DNA of 51,687 bases, taken from NCBI GenBank assembly GCA_022448265.1, contig JAKVCC010000007.1, forward strand, positions 158,791 to 210,477, written 5' to 3'. Below are positions 1 to 9,668 of the stretch, piece after piece. The notes below the pieces were generated by a model. It was not told where the DNA came from and searched no databases. It was given only the letters and a program-made list of their open reading frames with translations. A program made the position numbers and the translations under genes. The stretch's first letter is position 1, and each line of letters begins with the position of its first letter. This DNA comes from Pirellulales bacterium. GTDB taxonomy: Bacteria > Planctomycetota > Planctomycetia > Pirellulales > Lacipirellulaceae.

Positions 1-746
1 GCTTGTTTGGCTTGGCTGGCCAGGTTCACCAGTGCCGAATCCAGATTAGAATTGTATTGAGTTCGCAAATTTGGCAGCAGATCGTGACGCAGGCGGTTAC
101 GAGTGAACTGATGATCCGCATTGCTGCTGTCGGTACAAAACGACTGTCCTAGCGAATCCAAATATTTGACGAGTAGCTCCCGAGAGCAAGTCAGCAGTGG
201 CCGCACTAACGTCAGCGCTGGGCTAAGCTTTCGGCTTGCGGGAATACCACGTAGCCCCCGGAGACCTGAGCCTCGCAATAGTCGAAACAAAACCGTTTCG
301 GCCTGATCTTCGCGTGTGTGGGCGGTAGCCAGATAACGGGCCCCAACCTGCTCGGCGGCTCGGATGAGAAGATCGTAGCGCTCGTTACGGGCCCCGGCTT
401 CAAGGCCGTCGCCGCCCATCGCTGCGCGTTGGGCGGCATTCCCCGCCAGCACCGTCAGCTCGACCCCTAATAACTTGCATTGCTTGCGACACCACCGGGC
501 ATCACGATCCGCCTCTTCTCCCCGAAGGCGGTGATTCACATGGAAGGCAAAGACCCGTCCACTGCCGCCAGCTCGTTCCTTCAGCATGAGCGCCAATCGC
601 AGCAGCGCCACACTATCGCCTCCACCTGAGAGTGCGATTGCCACATGGACATCGCGCCAAACTTCGGCTTGCCAGTCGCTAGAAAAAAATGAAAGGACTT
701 CGGCAGCCTCACGAGGCAGCTTGGGGAACCGATCAGGTGGCACCAT
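1..746 (-). CDS. tilS: tRNA(Ile)-lysidine synthase TilS (3' part outside window)
   Basis: TilS uses ATP and lysine to convert C34 of the CAU-anticodon tRNA-Ile to lysidine, so that it reads AUA. Translating the minus strand from the ATG at 746 gives the PP-loop ATPase signature SGGGDSVALL near residue 40, then HVNHRLRGEEADRDARWC, then ATAHTREDQAETVLFRLLRGSGLRG. These are the consecutive TilS N-terminal motifs. The frame stays open to base 1, so the C-terminal domains lie outside the window. The ATG at 746 was chosen because the PP-loop sits at the normal distance from it. No strong Shine-Dalgarno sequence is visible. The identification is firm; only the end is missing. Confidence 0.93.
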   Translation of the reverse strand, partial: MVPPDRFPKLPREAAEVLSFFSSDWQAEVWRDVHVAIALSGGGDSVALLRLALMLKERAGGSGRVFAFHVNHRLRGEEADRDARWCRKQCKLLGVELTVLAGNAAQRAAMGGDGLEAGARNERYDLLIRAAEQVGARYLATAHTREDQAETVLFRLLRGSGLRGLRGIPASRKLSPALTLVRPLLTCSRELLVKYLDSLGQSFCTDSSNADHQFTRNRLRHDLLPNLRTQYNSNLDSALVNLASQAKQ

Positions 747-1699
747 CTAGCCATCCTTCAGCAACACGGACAAGTCTGGGTTAGGCTTGCACTTACGAAA
801 GAACATGATACGATTGCAACTGTAGGGGAATATAGGAGCTTTTCCTTGATCCTCTCATATGACCTAAGAATTTAGCCTCAGTTATACTTTAAGCCTATAC
901 TTTAACCCCCTAGTTGTAAGCCTCTACTTGCAAACCTACGTATCGCAAACCGAGTTGCCTCTAGTAGGCCGTTTGCTGAGAAGCGTTGTGTGATTTGTGT
1001 TTGTTGTTGAGAGCCCGATCCCGGCACTCCATGGATTCGTGAAGACCCGGTTGTTTGTAAGACATGATTGAGATTTTCCAACTCCTGCTGATCTGTCTGG
1101 CACTGTGGCAAGTCGGCCGCCTGGTTGGCGACCGATACTTGACCCCTTGTTTGGCGGCGGCTTTTGCAGCGCCTGGATTGGCGCAGCCAAATGCCCAAAT
1201 GCACCCACATGAAAAGGCGCAAAGGCGTGTCATGTCGCTGAGCCCCGCGTACTGAAATTCAGGCGCAGGCGTCGTCCCCAAATGGCGATGGCGACATGAA
1301 AACCAAGACGCTAACCGTTTGTCCTTTGCTACTGTGATCCCCTTTACTACAGGGAAACGCGAAATGGACCGGTTGGCGGATGGAGCGCAGTTTCAAGCAG
1401 TGCGTAGACCGGTCTGCCGAGTTGGCTCAATGTGGAATTGCCTTCCTGGCGTTGTCGTGCCGACATTGCCTGGGCAGTAGCCACCGTTAGCAAGCCACCG
1501 ATGCAATTTGTTAATTCAAATTGGAGCGGCCTGGGTGCGAACGGTTGGATCAAACCGCTGAATCGGCTCTCTCAACATCGCGATCATACTTTGAACCCAC
1601 GCAGCATCAAATCTGCCGGTTCAAGTGCTCTTGGTCCCGGACCAATACGAGACTTCTCGGGGGCCCCTCTGCGCAATAGTCGCTTCGGGAAGGAATCTC
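747..1699. other. Intergenic region between divergent tilS and rny
   Basis: About 950 bases without a convincing gene. Several open frames of 60-110 codons exist on both strands, but they overlap one another, lack ribosome sites and resemble no family I know. The stretch holds the short degenerate repeats at 883-951 and presumably the promoters of both flanking genes. I looked for SRP RNA, tmRNA and RNase P RNA core motifs and saw none. A 6S-like or other structured RNA cannot be excluded by eye. Confidence 0.5.
883..951. repeat. Degenerate 13-15 nt tandem repeats
   Basis: Two adjacent 13-mers, TATACTTTAAGCC (883-895) and TATACTTTAACCC (896-908), differ at one base. They are followed by three weaker units ending in AAGCC or AAACC: CCTAGTTGTAAGCC (909-922), TCTACTTGCAAACC (923-936) and TACGTATCGCAAACC (937-951). 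The first two are clear; the rest are progressively degenerate. Confidence 0.5.
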
Positions 1700-3304
1700 A
1701 TGTTGCCACTGCTGATTGCCACCAATCTGCTGCACCGCTCCCTTATCGGGGCTACTTCTGATGTCTGGCAACTGGTGACGGTCGTCGTCGCCGCCCTGCT
1801 CGGCATGGGTGTGATCAAGTTGCTTGACTATCTGCGCAAACGCGACTCGCAAAAAGAGGCCGCCCAGATCATTGAGCGGGCGGAAATCGAAGCGGCCACG
1901 CATCGCAAAGAGGCTGCCGTTGAAGCTCGAGAGCTAGCCGTCCAAGAAAAAGATCGACTAGAACGTGAAAACAACGATATTCGCAACCAGTTGCACGAAC
2001 GTGAACGCCAGCTTGACAAATCTGAAGACGCCACCAAGCACCGCGCTGATCAGCTTCAGAAGCAAGAGAAGATGGTCGAAAACAACCAGCGGCGCTTGGC
2101 GGAAAATATGGAAGACGTCAACATCCGGCAAAAAGAACTTGACGACCTGCTCGACCTTGAACGCCAAACGATGCATGAACTCAGCGGACTCAGCCCTCAA
2201 GACGCTGAGGCCCGATTGCTGGAGCGGCTGGAAAAGGAGCTTGTGCACCAGCAAGGCGCTGTGATTCTTCGTTACGAAAAACAGGCCCTAGACAAATGCA
2301 AAGCCAAAGCCAAAGAAATGCTAATCACGTCGCTACAGCGCTTTGCCGCGGCGCACACGGCTGAATCGACGACAAGTACGGTTGATATTCCCAACGATGA
2401 AATGAAAGGCCGTATCATCGGCCGCGAGGGCCGCAACATCCGCGCACTGGAAAAAGCGACTGGGGTCGATGTTATCATCGACGACACTCCCGGAGTCGTG
2501 ATTGTCAGTGCGTTCGATCCAGTCCGGCGCGAGATTGCACGGATCGCGCTCGACAAGCTGATCGCCGACGGCCGCATTCATCCGTCGCGCATTGAAGACC
2601 TCGTCGAGGAGACCAAAAAGGAGATCGACGCCGAAATACGTCGCCACGGTGAGGAAGCGATGCAGGAAGCGCAAGTGTTCGGACTGCACGAACGCGTAAT
2701 CGATATGCTGGGCCAGCTAAAGTACCGCACGAGCTATAGCCAGAACGTTTTGCGACATTCGATCGAAGTATCATTCATCACCGGCATGTTGGCCGAAGAA
2801 ATGGGAATGGACGCCGAGCTTGCGCGTCGCGCTGGTTTATTGCATGATATCGGCAAAGCCTCCAGCCACGACCTGGAAGGGGGCCATCCGAAAATTGGCG
2901 CCGATTTCCTCAAACGCTTTGGTGAAGGGCCTGAGGTGGTCCACGCCGCATTAGGTCATCATGATGACCTTCGACCAGAGATGCCCTACACGGTACTGAC
3001 TGCGGCAGGCGACGCCTGTAGCGCTTCGCGTCCCGGCGCTCGTCGGGAGACCCTCGACCGGTACATCAAACGCATGCAAGAATTGGAAACAATTGCCTCA
3101 GGATTTTCCGGCGTGCGCCAGTCGTTTGCCATTCAGGCGGGCCGCGAGGTGCGCGTGATTGCTAGTGCCAGGGATACGACAGACGAATCTGCTGCAAAAA
3201 TCTGCCGCGACATCGCCAAAGCCTTCGAAGAGCAACTCACGTATCCCGGTGAAATCAAAGTGACGTTGATTCGTGAAACACGCATGACAGAACTAGCGAA
3301 ATAA
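1700..3304 (+). CDS. rny: Ribonuclease Y
   Basis: RNase Y is a membrane-anchored endoribonuclease that starts mRNA decay. The 534-residue product has an N-terminal membrane segment (about residues 15-40), a long charged coiled coil rich in Glu, Lys and Arg (about 45-200), a KH RNA-binding domain with the motif [12 protein letters not shown] from residue 237, and an HD phosphohydrolase domain with the metal-binding pair HDIGKA at about residue 382. Order and length match the family. The frame is open further upstream, but the ATG at 1700 has an AAGGA ribosome site six bases before it (1690-1694) and puts the membrane anchor at the N-terminus. A ymdB-type gene follows 102 bases downstream, as in Firmicutes such as Bacillus. 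Confidence 0.96.
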   Translation: MLPLLIATNLLHRSLIGATSDVWQLVTVVVAALLGMGVIKLLDYLRKRDSQKEAAQIIERAEIEAATHRKEAAVEARELAVQEKDRLERENNDIRNQLHERERQLDKSEDATKHRADQLQKQEKMVENNQRRLAENMEDVNIRQKELDDLLDLERQTMHELSGLSPQDAEARLLERLEKELVHQQGAVILRYEKQALDKCKAKAKEMLITSLQRFAAAHTAESTTSTVDIPNDEMKGRIIGREGRNIRALEKATGVDVIIDDTPGVVIVSAFDPVRREIARIALDKLIADGRIHPSRIEDLVEETKKEIDAEIRRHGEEAMQEAQVFGLHERVIDMLGQLKYRTSYSQNVLRHSIEVSFITGMLAEEMGMDAELARRAGLLHDIGKASSHDLEGGHPKIGADFLKRFGEGPEVVHAALGHHDDLRPEMPYTVLTAAGDACSASRPGARRETLDRYIKRMQELETIASGFSGVRQSFAIQAGREVRVIASARDTTDESAAKICRDIAKAFEEQLTYPGEIKVTLIRETRMTELAK

Positions 3305-3406
3305 TCAGCGCGCCAGGCGCAAGATTTCGGAAGCAACGGCGGCAGTGCTCTGCAGGCCGCTAGCTCCGCGATCCTAACACGGCGCTCCTAACTCCTTACC
3401 CGCCCC

Positions 3407-4228
3407 ATGCTCTTACTTTTTATCGGCGATATTGTTGGCCGTCCTGGGCGGGACATAGTAATCCGGGGGATACCAGGGCTGATTGTGCGCCACAAAATCG
3501 ATCTCGTCGTTGCCAATGCGGAAAATGCGGCTGGGGGATCGGGCCTGACACCCAGTATCTACCACGATCTCATTCGCGCGGGAGTGGATGCGATTACCCT
3601 CGGCGATCACGTCTATCGCCGCAAAGAGATCTACTCGGTTTTGTCCAGCGAAGACAATATTGTCCGACCCGCGAATTTACCGGACGAAGCCGTTGGACGA
3701 CGCTGGACAGTCGTCGAATCTCGCGACGGAACACCGGTAGGAATTATCTGTCTACTGGGCCAATTATATATGCGACCGATCGACAGCCCTTGGCGCACTG
3801 CCGACATTGCGTTGGCCGAGATTCCATCCGATGTGCGGGTTCGTCTGGTTGACTTTCACGCAGAGGCCACCAGCGAAGCACAACTGATGGGCCACTACTT
3901 GGACGGCAAAGCCAGCGCCGTTCTGGGAACTCACACGCACGTGCCAACAGCCGACGAGCACATTCTTCCCGGCGGTACGGCCTTCCAATGCGACGTCGGC
4001 ATGACCGGTCCCTACAATAGTATTTTGGGACGGAGAATCGACCGCGTGATGGAAACCACGGTCACGTCGAATCCTACCCAATTTGAAGTTGCTAGCGGCG
4101 ATGTTCGTTTGTGTGGCACGCTGGTAGAGGTGGACAAGGAATCAGGCTTGGCCCTGCGTATCGAGCGTCTGTGCGTCAAAGCAGCGGAACTCCCGGAGCT
4201 TGAATCGCTCGCCAATGCGAATAGTTAG
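3407..4228 (+). CDS. ymdB: YmdB/TIGR00282-type metallophosphoesterase
   Basis: A 273-residue single-domain calcineurin-like phosphoesterase. YmdB of Bacillus hydrolyses 2',3'-cyclic nucleotides and some cyclic nucleotides in vitro and affects biofilm formation. Metal-binding motifs in order are GDIVGRPGR at the N-terminus (Asp), NAENAAGGSG (Asn/Glu near residue 40), LGDHVYRRKE (near 68), DFHAEATSE (near 150) and GTHTHVPTADEHIL (near 178). All expected His, Asp and Glu residues are present and the length is normal. The ATG at 3407 is the first start in the frame and coincides with the conserved MLLLFIGD opening. It follows rny on the same strand with no obvious terminator between, so co-transcription is likely. 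Confidence 0.93.
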   Translation: MLLLFIGDIVGRPGRDIVIRGIPGLIVRHKIDLVVANAENAAGGSGLTPSIYHDLIRAGVDAITLGDHVYRRKEIYSVLSSEDNIVRPANLPDEAVGRRWTVVESRDGTPVGIICLLGQLYMRPIDSPWRTADIALAEIPSDVRVRLVDFHAEATSEAQLMGHYLDGKASAVLGTHTHVPTADEHILPGGTAFQCDVGMTGPYNSILGRRIDRVMETTVTSNPTQFEVASGDVRLCGTLVEVDKESGLALRIERLCVKAAELPELESLANANS

Positions 4229-4392
4229 CAGCAGTGACCAAAGACTGAGGCCCATCGGCCGAAGGCAGCAAAAAGCCCCATCGGCCATAGGTCATTAGGT
4301 TTGGACACGGGGCACCAGGATTTGATCATTTTAGCCTTGCCGGCCTGTCTGCGGTCAGCTATCGTTCGCCACCCTTTTCAAGCGCCAGTCAC

Positions 4393-5169
4393 GTGACGTC
4401 AACGACACGACCGACGAAGCCTGAGCTGTCGCCTAGTCAACGCGCGGTTCTGGCGGTGCTAGCCGTGGCGGCCCTATTGCTGGTGGCGGTAACGCGCAGC
4501 CTGGATCCCGACCCACGCGGCTACGGAACTCACAAACAGCTTGGACTCACCTCGTGCTACTTCCTCGAATGGACAAAACGCCCTTGCCCCATGTGCGGTA
4601 CGACAACTGCCTGGGCGCATGCCTTGCGAGGCAACGTGGTTCAAGCAGCCGCAGCCAATTTAGGTGGCGCCCTACTGTGCGATTGTGTTGTGATGGGCAT
4701 ACCATGGCTGCTGATCTCAGCCGCTATGGGCCGCTGGGTGCTATTTCGACCCGTACCCAAGATACTACTCCTGGTTATGACTGCGTTATTCGCAGTGACT
4801 CTGCTCGATTGGACACGACGTTGGTCCGAGTATTCTCGCGAGGTAAAAAATGATGAATCGCTGCTTCACCACTCAGCATCGCTCGATACTAGCCTTTTTT
4901 CTCGCGGTAGTTGTCACTTCCACGACGGGTTGCTTGCATTCGATCTTGGCAACTGGCATCTACCTTTGGCAAGGTGGCAACGTCCTGCCAGCCGAAACCG
5001 AAACGCTCGAAGACCAACGCGTGGTAGTCGTATGCCGCCCACCTGCCACCAACGAATACCGGTACTCTGGAGCAGCACGCAGTATTGGCAAACACGTCAG
5101 CAAATTGTTGGCAGAAAATGTTTCCGGGATCGATGTCGTCAGCCCAGCCGAGGTCGACAATTGGGTTGA
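4393..5169 (+). CDS. DUF2752 membrane protein, frame probably over-extended at its 3' end
   Basis: The first 150 residues form a DUF2752 protein of unknown function: a hydrophobic helix at about residues 19-37, the family motif CPMCGTTTAW with its cysteine pair near residue 57, a helix at 78-98 and a last helix at 108-128 ending in LLDWTRRWS. The start is the GTG at 4393; no ATG lies upstream in frame. The rest of the frame (about residues 153-258) is rich in Arg, Trp, Cys and Ser, overlaps the next gene for about 320 bases and looks non-native. One extra A in the A6 run at 4845-4850 would end the protein at 153 residues with a TGA overlapping the next gene's ATG. The true end is therefore probably near 4853, and the overlap reflects an indel, sequencing error or slippage. 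Confidence 0.65.
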   Translation: MTSTTRPTKPELSPSQRAVLAVLAVAALLLVAVTRSLDPDPRGYGTHKQLGLTSCYFLEWTKRPCPMCGTTTAWAHALRGNVVQAAAANLGGALLCDCVVMGIPWLLISAAMGRWVLFRPVPKILLLVMTALFAVTLLDWTRRWSEYSREVKNDESLLHHSASLDTSLFSRGSCHFHDGLLAFDLGNWHLPLARWQRPASRNRNARRPTRGSRMPPTCHQRIPVLWSSTQYWQTRQQIVGRKCFRDRCRQPSRGRQLG

Positions 5170-5518
5170 CGAACAAGACTGGGACAACTTCAAGGATCTC
5201 GGCCGCGCACTCAAAACAACTCGCGTGCTTTATATAGAGATTGATCGTTTCGACCTTTACAAGGGCGCCACAGTCTATCAGGGCGATGCGGAACTGCATC
5301 TCACAATCTACGACATGCAGGATCGCGGAAAAACCATCTGGGAGCGCTCAGTTGGCCAGATACTGTTCCCCAAAAACAGTGGGATCCCGGCGGCAGATAA
5401 AACGGTTCAGCAGTTTCAAAGTCAGTTCGTTGACGTTGTGTCCGCCCAGATAGCACGCCATTTCTATCGCCACAATCCCAACACCACCTTTGCGCTGGAC
5501 GCGGTTGCGAACCAGTAG
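4850..5518 (+). CDS. Lipoprotein of unknown function
   Basis: A 222-residue protein with a signal peptide and the lipobox STTGC (Cys28), so it is predicted to be lipidated. The mature part is soluble, with alternating strands and helices. It includes RVLYIEIDRF followed by AELHLTIYDM and a closing segment around TIWERSVGQ. This resembles outer-membrane-associated lipoproteins of the GNA1162 or TolB-N type, but I cannot assign it. It starts with ATGATG at 4850, where the upstream DUF2752 gene would end if the A-run were one base longer, so translational coupling is plausible. The M2-like peptidase follows 13 bases downstream. Confidence 0.8.
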   Translation: MMNRCFTTQHRSILAFFLAVVVTSTTGCLHSILATGIYLWQGGNVLPAETETLEDQRVVVVCRPPATNEYRYSGAARSIGKHVSKLLAENVSGIDVVSPAEVDNWVDEQDWDNFKDLGRALKTTRVLYIEIDRFDLYKGATVYQGDAELHLTIYDMQDRGKTIWERSVGQILFPKNSGIPAADKTVQQFQSQFVDVVSAQIARHFYRHNPNTTFALDAVANQ

Positions 5519-5531
5519 GTCGGAGAAGTCC

Positions 5532-7223
5532 ATGCGGTCGAGGCGGTTCTGCGCATGCCTGTTTGCCTCGTTGTTGGTTTGGAACACCACCCATCGTAGG
5601 GTCCGTGCCGATGAAGAAACGATGACCGAGGCGCAAGCATTCATTCGGAGCTACGAAGAAACCGTCAAGCCGCTCCAGACGGCCTCCGGCCGCGCCTGGT
5701 GGGACGCCAGCACGACTGGCCGGGACGAAGATTTTGCTGCCAAAGAGGTGGTCGAAAATCGTCTCAATGAACTACTCTCCTCGCCAGAACAGTTTCAGAG
5801 GTTGCAAAAGATTCGACGAGGCGGGATCAAAGATGCCTACATTGCCCGTCAAATAGAGTTGCTCCACTGGACCTACCTAGAAAAGCAAGTTGATCTTTCC
5901 GTTCTCAATAGAATTGCCAGCAAAGAAAACACTATTGAAAAAACGTTCAACAAGTACCGCGCCAAAATTGGAGAAAGATCCTACACGAGCAGCCAGGTTC
6001 GGGAAGTGCTGCTCAAGTCGAAAGACACCGCCCTGCGCCAAAAAGTATGGGAAGCCTCCAAGGACGTTGGTGCGAAAGTTGCGTCCGATCTCCGTGAACT
6101 CGTAATCCTCCGCAATCGGGCAGCACACCAACTGGGATTCGCCGACTTCCACGCCATGCGGCTGGAGCTCAATGAGCAAAACCAAGCTCAGGTCTTGCAG
6201 CTCTTCGACCAACTCGACCAGCTCACGCGCAAACCCTTTGCCGAAGCCAAAGAAAAAATCGATCGGGTGCTGGCCGCGCAGTACGGAATCGCAGTTAATG
6301 ATCTGCGACCTTGGCATTACCACGATCTTTTTTTTCAGGAGCCTCCCGGCATCTACGACGTTGATATTGATGGACCATTTGCGACAAGCGATATCCTCGG
6401 TATTTGCAAAGCCTTCTATCAGGGAATCGGCCTGCCAGTCGACGACGTGATCGAGCGGAGCGACTTGTACGAAAAACCGAAGAAGAGCCCTCACGCGTTC
6501 TGCATCGACATTGATCGTTCCGGCGATGTCCGCGTACTTGCAAATATCAAACCGACCGAATACTGGATGAGTACAATGCTGCATGAATTGGGCCATGCGG
6601 TCTACAGCAGCAAGTATATCCCGTCAGAATTACCTTACCTGTTGCGATCGGACGCCCACATTCTAGCCACTGAGGGTGTAGCCATGATGTTCGAGAGGTT
6701 TTCGACGAGCGGCGAATGGCTAAACCAGTTTGGCGTCGAGGTTCCAGACCCGGCTGGATTTACGGCCGCGGGTCGTCGAATGCGGCGCGACAAGCTATTG
6801 ATCTTCTCGCGTTGGTGTCAGGTTATGCTGCGATTTGAGGTAGCCCTCTATCAGGATCCTGACCAGGACCTCAACACACTCTGGTGGGACCTGGTAGAAC
6901 GCTACCAGTTATTGACGCGACCAGAAGGACGTAGCGCCCCAGACTATGCCAGTAAGATTCACGTGGTCACAACACCCGCCTATTATCACAATTACATGAT
7001 GGGCGAGCTCTTTGCTTGCCAATTGCACGCGGCGATCGTGCGCGCGTTGGATATTTCAACAGATCCGGCCACGGCCATTTACAAGGACAATCTTGCCGTC
7101 GGCGAATTCATGAAACGCAAGGTTTTTGGACCTGGACTGACATTGCCTTGGGATGAGCTGATCAGGCAGGCCACCGGCGAAGAGTTAAACGCCATGGCGT
7201 TTGCGGAGGAATTTTCTGACTGA
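5532..7223 (+). CDS. Secreted M2-like zinc metallopeptidase
   Basis: A 563-residue gluzincin. The N-terminal 25 residues look like a signal peptide (RRFCACLFASLLVW followed by a polar stretch). The zinc site HELGH starts at residue 351, and the third ligand is probably Glu381 in ATEGVAMMFERF. The N-terminal half is helical and charged, as in the peptidyl-dipeptidase (ACE-like) and oligoendopeptidase groups. The SDAHILATEGVAMMFERF context fits bacterial proteins usually named M2 family metallopeptidase; the M3 family is the alternative. The ATG at 5532 is preceded by GGAGAA at 5522-5527. The upstream in-frame ATG at 5490 lies inside the preceding lipoprotein gene and is less likely. It likely degrades peptides outside the cytoplasm. 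Confidence 0.85.
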   Translation: MRSRRFCACLFASLLVWNTTHRRVRADEETMTEAQAFIRSYEETVKPLQTASGRAWWDASTTGRDEDFAAKEVVENRLNELLSSPEQFQRLQKIRRGGIKDAYIARQIELLHWTYLEKQVDLSVLNRIASKENTIEKTFNKYRAKIGERSYTSSQVREVLLKSKDTALRQKVWEASKDVGAKVASDLRELVILRNRAAHQLGFADFHAMRLELNEQNQAQVLQLFDQLDQLTRKPFAEAKEKIDRVLAAQYGIAVNDLRPWHYHDLFFQEPPGIYDVDIDGPFATSDILGICKAFYQGIGLPVDDVIERSDLYEKPKKSPHAFCIDIDRSGDVRVLANIKPTEYWMSTMLHELGHAVYSSKYIPSELPYLLRSDAHILATEGVAMMFERFSTSGEWLNQFGVEVPDPAGFTAAGRRMRRDKLLIFSRWCQVMLRFEVALYQDPDQDLNTLWWDLVERYQLLTRPEGRSAPDYASKIHVVTTPAYYHNYMMGELFACQLHAAIVRALDISTDPATAIYKDNLAVGEFMKRKVFGPGLTLPWDELIRQATGEELNAMAFAEEFSD

Positions 7224-7285
7224 CCCTAGCCCAAATATTTCTTCAACCTCGTTGCGAGAAGCTAAAACGTGATGAAGTATTTGAG

Positions 7286-9316
7286 TTATAGAGGTGGCGG
7301 GTTCCGCCGAGGCGGTCCGCTGGGGCGACGAGGCATTTCCCGATTGGGGCGCGGAGGCGGATTATTGTTGGCCCCGTCTCGCGGCGGCGGAATGTACGTG
7401 TAGCCCTCCTTCCACCGCCACCCCAAGGGCGACTTCATTTCGCGACTTGCCAAAAGGGCCCAGGGAGTATCCGGGTGTTCGTCGCGCACCCGCTGCAAGT
7501 ACACAAGCGCTTTATCGGCGAGTCTCTCCAAGCTCGTATTGGCATACTCCGAATCAGCCACAACAATCCAGGTGTTTTGTTTCTCGCCGCTAAACTTCAT
7601 CCCCTGCTTGGCTTTGGCCAACATGGCATTGTAGCCATCGGTGCGCACCTTCGAGGCCAGCGCCCGGCCGAGCGCAAGATCATAGCTGGCTCGCCAGCGA
7701 AGGCTCTGTAAATCCTGACGATCGCCCTCACCCTCGAGAAGCGTCTGACAAATCCGGTCGATGCGCGGCTGCCGAATCGCAGCGGCTCTTTGGGCCACCG
7801 ACAAGAGATTCGCCAACGATGCCTCATCCCGTTTGGGAAATCGCGTACGAATATCCTCGATGGGTGACGTCCACGAAAGTTCCGCAGCGGCAATCAGCGC
7901 GCCCTGCGCGCGATTCGACTGCAGGCGCCGGAAATAATCTTGGGCTGGCACGTAATCGGGTTGGTATTTCCGCATCACAAGAGGGTCAAAAAATGTACTG
8001 ATATGTGAGGCTAGATCGCTGGTCTCTCTCCGTGATACAGTACGGCCCACGGAGCGATTAGGATGGGCCGTAAAATAGAGGCCGCCTGTCTCATAGCAAA
8101 GCCGAGTCAAACCAAAGGGCCCAAAACCTGAATCTAGTAACTCATCTCGATCGCCGGAACCAGTAAACCCTAGCTTGAGACGTTCAGGCATTAACGATTC
8201 GGGGCCCAGGTTCACCGGCACCCATTGCGGTCGTTGGTCGAAATTAGGGTCCGGATCGATCCATTTCACGTAGGCCTGCTGCCTACCAAATGGGGCAGGG
8301 CGGCCGACCACATAAACAGACATCGCCAACTTGCGGCACAAGTTGACCGTCCCGTCCAGTTGGTCCACGTCGTCTCCCGACTCGTCCGTAAAAACAATAA
8401 TCATTACGTTGCGGCCACCGTTGCGGGATGAACGGTAGGCCCGAAACTTCTCAGCTGTCATTGCGACGGCCTGAAAAACATTTTCCTGACCCAATTCGTC
8501 ATCTTGGATGGACCGGACAGCCGCAATGATATCTTTGATCTCGTCGGTGGGCTCCGCAGTCAGCATGTGCGGCGACGCGCCAAAACCGACCACTGCCGTC
8601 AATAGGGGTTTGTCCTTGGTTCTTTTGAAAGCGGGATTCTTAGAGGCTTCGATCACGCCCAGCTCTTCGTAAATATTGTAAAAACGGGCAAGTATTCTCT
8701 CGCGCTCTTTGCGGAGACTCCCCGATTGGTCGAACAGCCACACGACCAAAGTCGGCTGCTGCTCGACTGAAGTCATGATCTCGTGGGTGATTCGGTCAAT
8801 GGCTCCAACGGCCCCCGTCGTTCCCACGCTACCCGCCCCCTGAACGGGCAACTCCTCGGAAAGTTCAGGCCCTTCAAAAACGGCATCGGCATCGATCACG
8901 AGACGCTCGCCAAAGTCGGTAATGGCTTCCGGTTCAAAGACCACCAGCGACGTATCGGCGACAACGAGCGAAGCGGCGCGTGCCGAATCGACCCCATCCT
9001 GGCTCAGCGCGCCAATCGCTTCCAACGGATCCTCTGCCGAAAGAAACTCCTCCGGCAGGGGATCCTCTTCTTCCAAGATCTCCGCAAGCTGGTAGGAAAG
9101 GTCTAGATCGTCCCGGTGGACCGGCAATAGAAAGGAAACGACTGCCAAGAGAATCAACAATAGCAGATGGAATCCAAAACTCGTGAACCAGCCAGCCATA
9201 TCGGCACCAATGGACCGTGGGTTCGATCCAGCGGACGACGGGCTCGAAACAGCAAAATCACTGGCGCCGTCCGGCTTTGCATGAAATCCCGATGGTTTGT
9301 CGTGAACTCGAGACAT
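7286..9316 (-). CDS. Membrane-anchored VWA-domain protein
   Basis: A 676-residue protein. One hydrophobic helix (about residues 45-65, HLLLLILLAVVSFLLPV) is followed by an acidic linker and a von Willebrand factor A domain. The MIDAS motif DQSGS lies in VVWLFDQSGSLRKERERI, and a second metal-site stretch reads VIIVFTDESGDDVDQLDG. A region giving screening for TGGLYF follows, then a helical segment. The C-terminus is Pro/Arg/Asn-rich and low in complexity (PPPRPNREMPRRPSGPP). VWA domains bind protein ligands through Mg; this type is common and uncharacterised in planctomycetes. The ATG at 9316 was preferred over one 63 bases upstream because the extension has no homology-like features. Function unknown. 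Confidence 0.85.
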   Translation of the reverse strand: MSRVHDKPSGFHAKPDGASDFAVSSPSSAGSNPRSIGADMAGWFTSFGFHLLLLILLAVVSFLLPVHRDDLDLSYQLAEILEEEDPLPEEFLSAEDPLEAIGALSQDGVDSARAASLVVADTSLVVFEPEAITDFGERLVIDADAVFEGPELSEELPVQGAGSVGTTGAVGAIDRITHEIMTSVEQQPTLVVWLFDQSGSLRKERERILARFYNIYEELGVIEASKNPAFKRTKDKPLLTAVVGFGASPHMLTAEPTDEIKDIIAAVRSIQDDELGQENVFQAVAMTAEKFRAYRSSRNGGRNVMIIVFTDESGDDVDQLDGTVNLCRKLAMSVYVVGRPAPFGRQQAYVKWIDPDPNFDQRPQWVPVNLGPESLMPERLKLGFTGSGDRDELLDSGFGPFGLTRLCYETGGLYFTAHPNRSVGRTVSRRETSDLASHISTFFDPLVMRKYQPDYVPAQDYFRRLQSNRAQGALIAAAELSWTSPIEDIRTRFPKRDEASLANLLSVAQRAAAIRQPRIDRICQTLLEGEGDRQDLQSLRWRASYDLALGRALASKVRTDGYNAMLAKAKQGMKFSGEKQNTWIVVADSEYANTSLERLADKALVYLQRVRDEHPDTPWALLASREMKSPLGWRWKEGYTYIPPPRDGANNNPPPRPNREMPRRPSGPPRRNPPPL

Positions 9317-9668
9317 GCGGGCCGCCTCTTTTATTCCCAATAAACGCAGACTGCCAGACCGCCATATAGTCTGAACCACAGACGGAGCTGATAATTGACG
9401 GCGGCGCCGTCAATGGCCCCGCACGCTCGCCGCAGCCAATACTTCCATTGTTGCCCATGTCCCCATACAAGGCAAGCTAGCCGGTGGAGTGCAGAGGAGC
9501 AGCCATCTATGCGGTCTTTGGGACAACCGGTTATGATAAACTACTAATCTTGTGCACCGATGATGAACCACCACCCCAACCGAGTTTGAGTGCGAGGGCA
9601 GCCAATTAGTCTATTTGGCATGCTACGATCCAGAAGGATCCAAAGTACCAGTTTCAGATAGAGAGGTG
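9317..9668. other. Divergent intergenic region
   Basis: About 350 bases between the VWA gene (minus) and the hydrolase-like gene (plus). It must hold both promoters. I could not pick out convincing -35/-10 pairs, hairpins or a small gene. Confidence 0.4.

Noticed and set aside
902-1281. Overlapping 90-106-codon minus-strand frames between tilS and rny
   Set aside because: Three frames overlap in the same stretch, none with a ribosome site or protein-like pattern.
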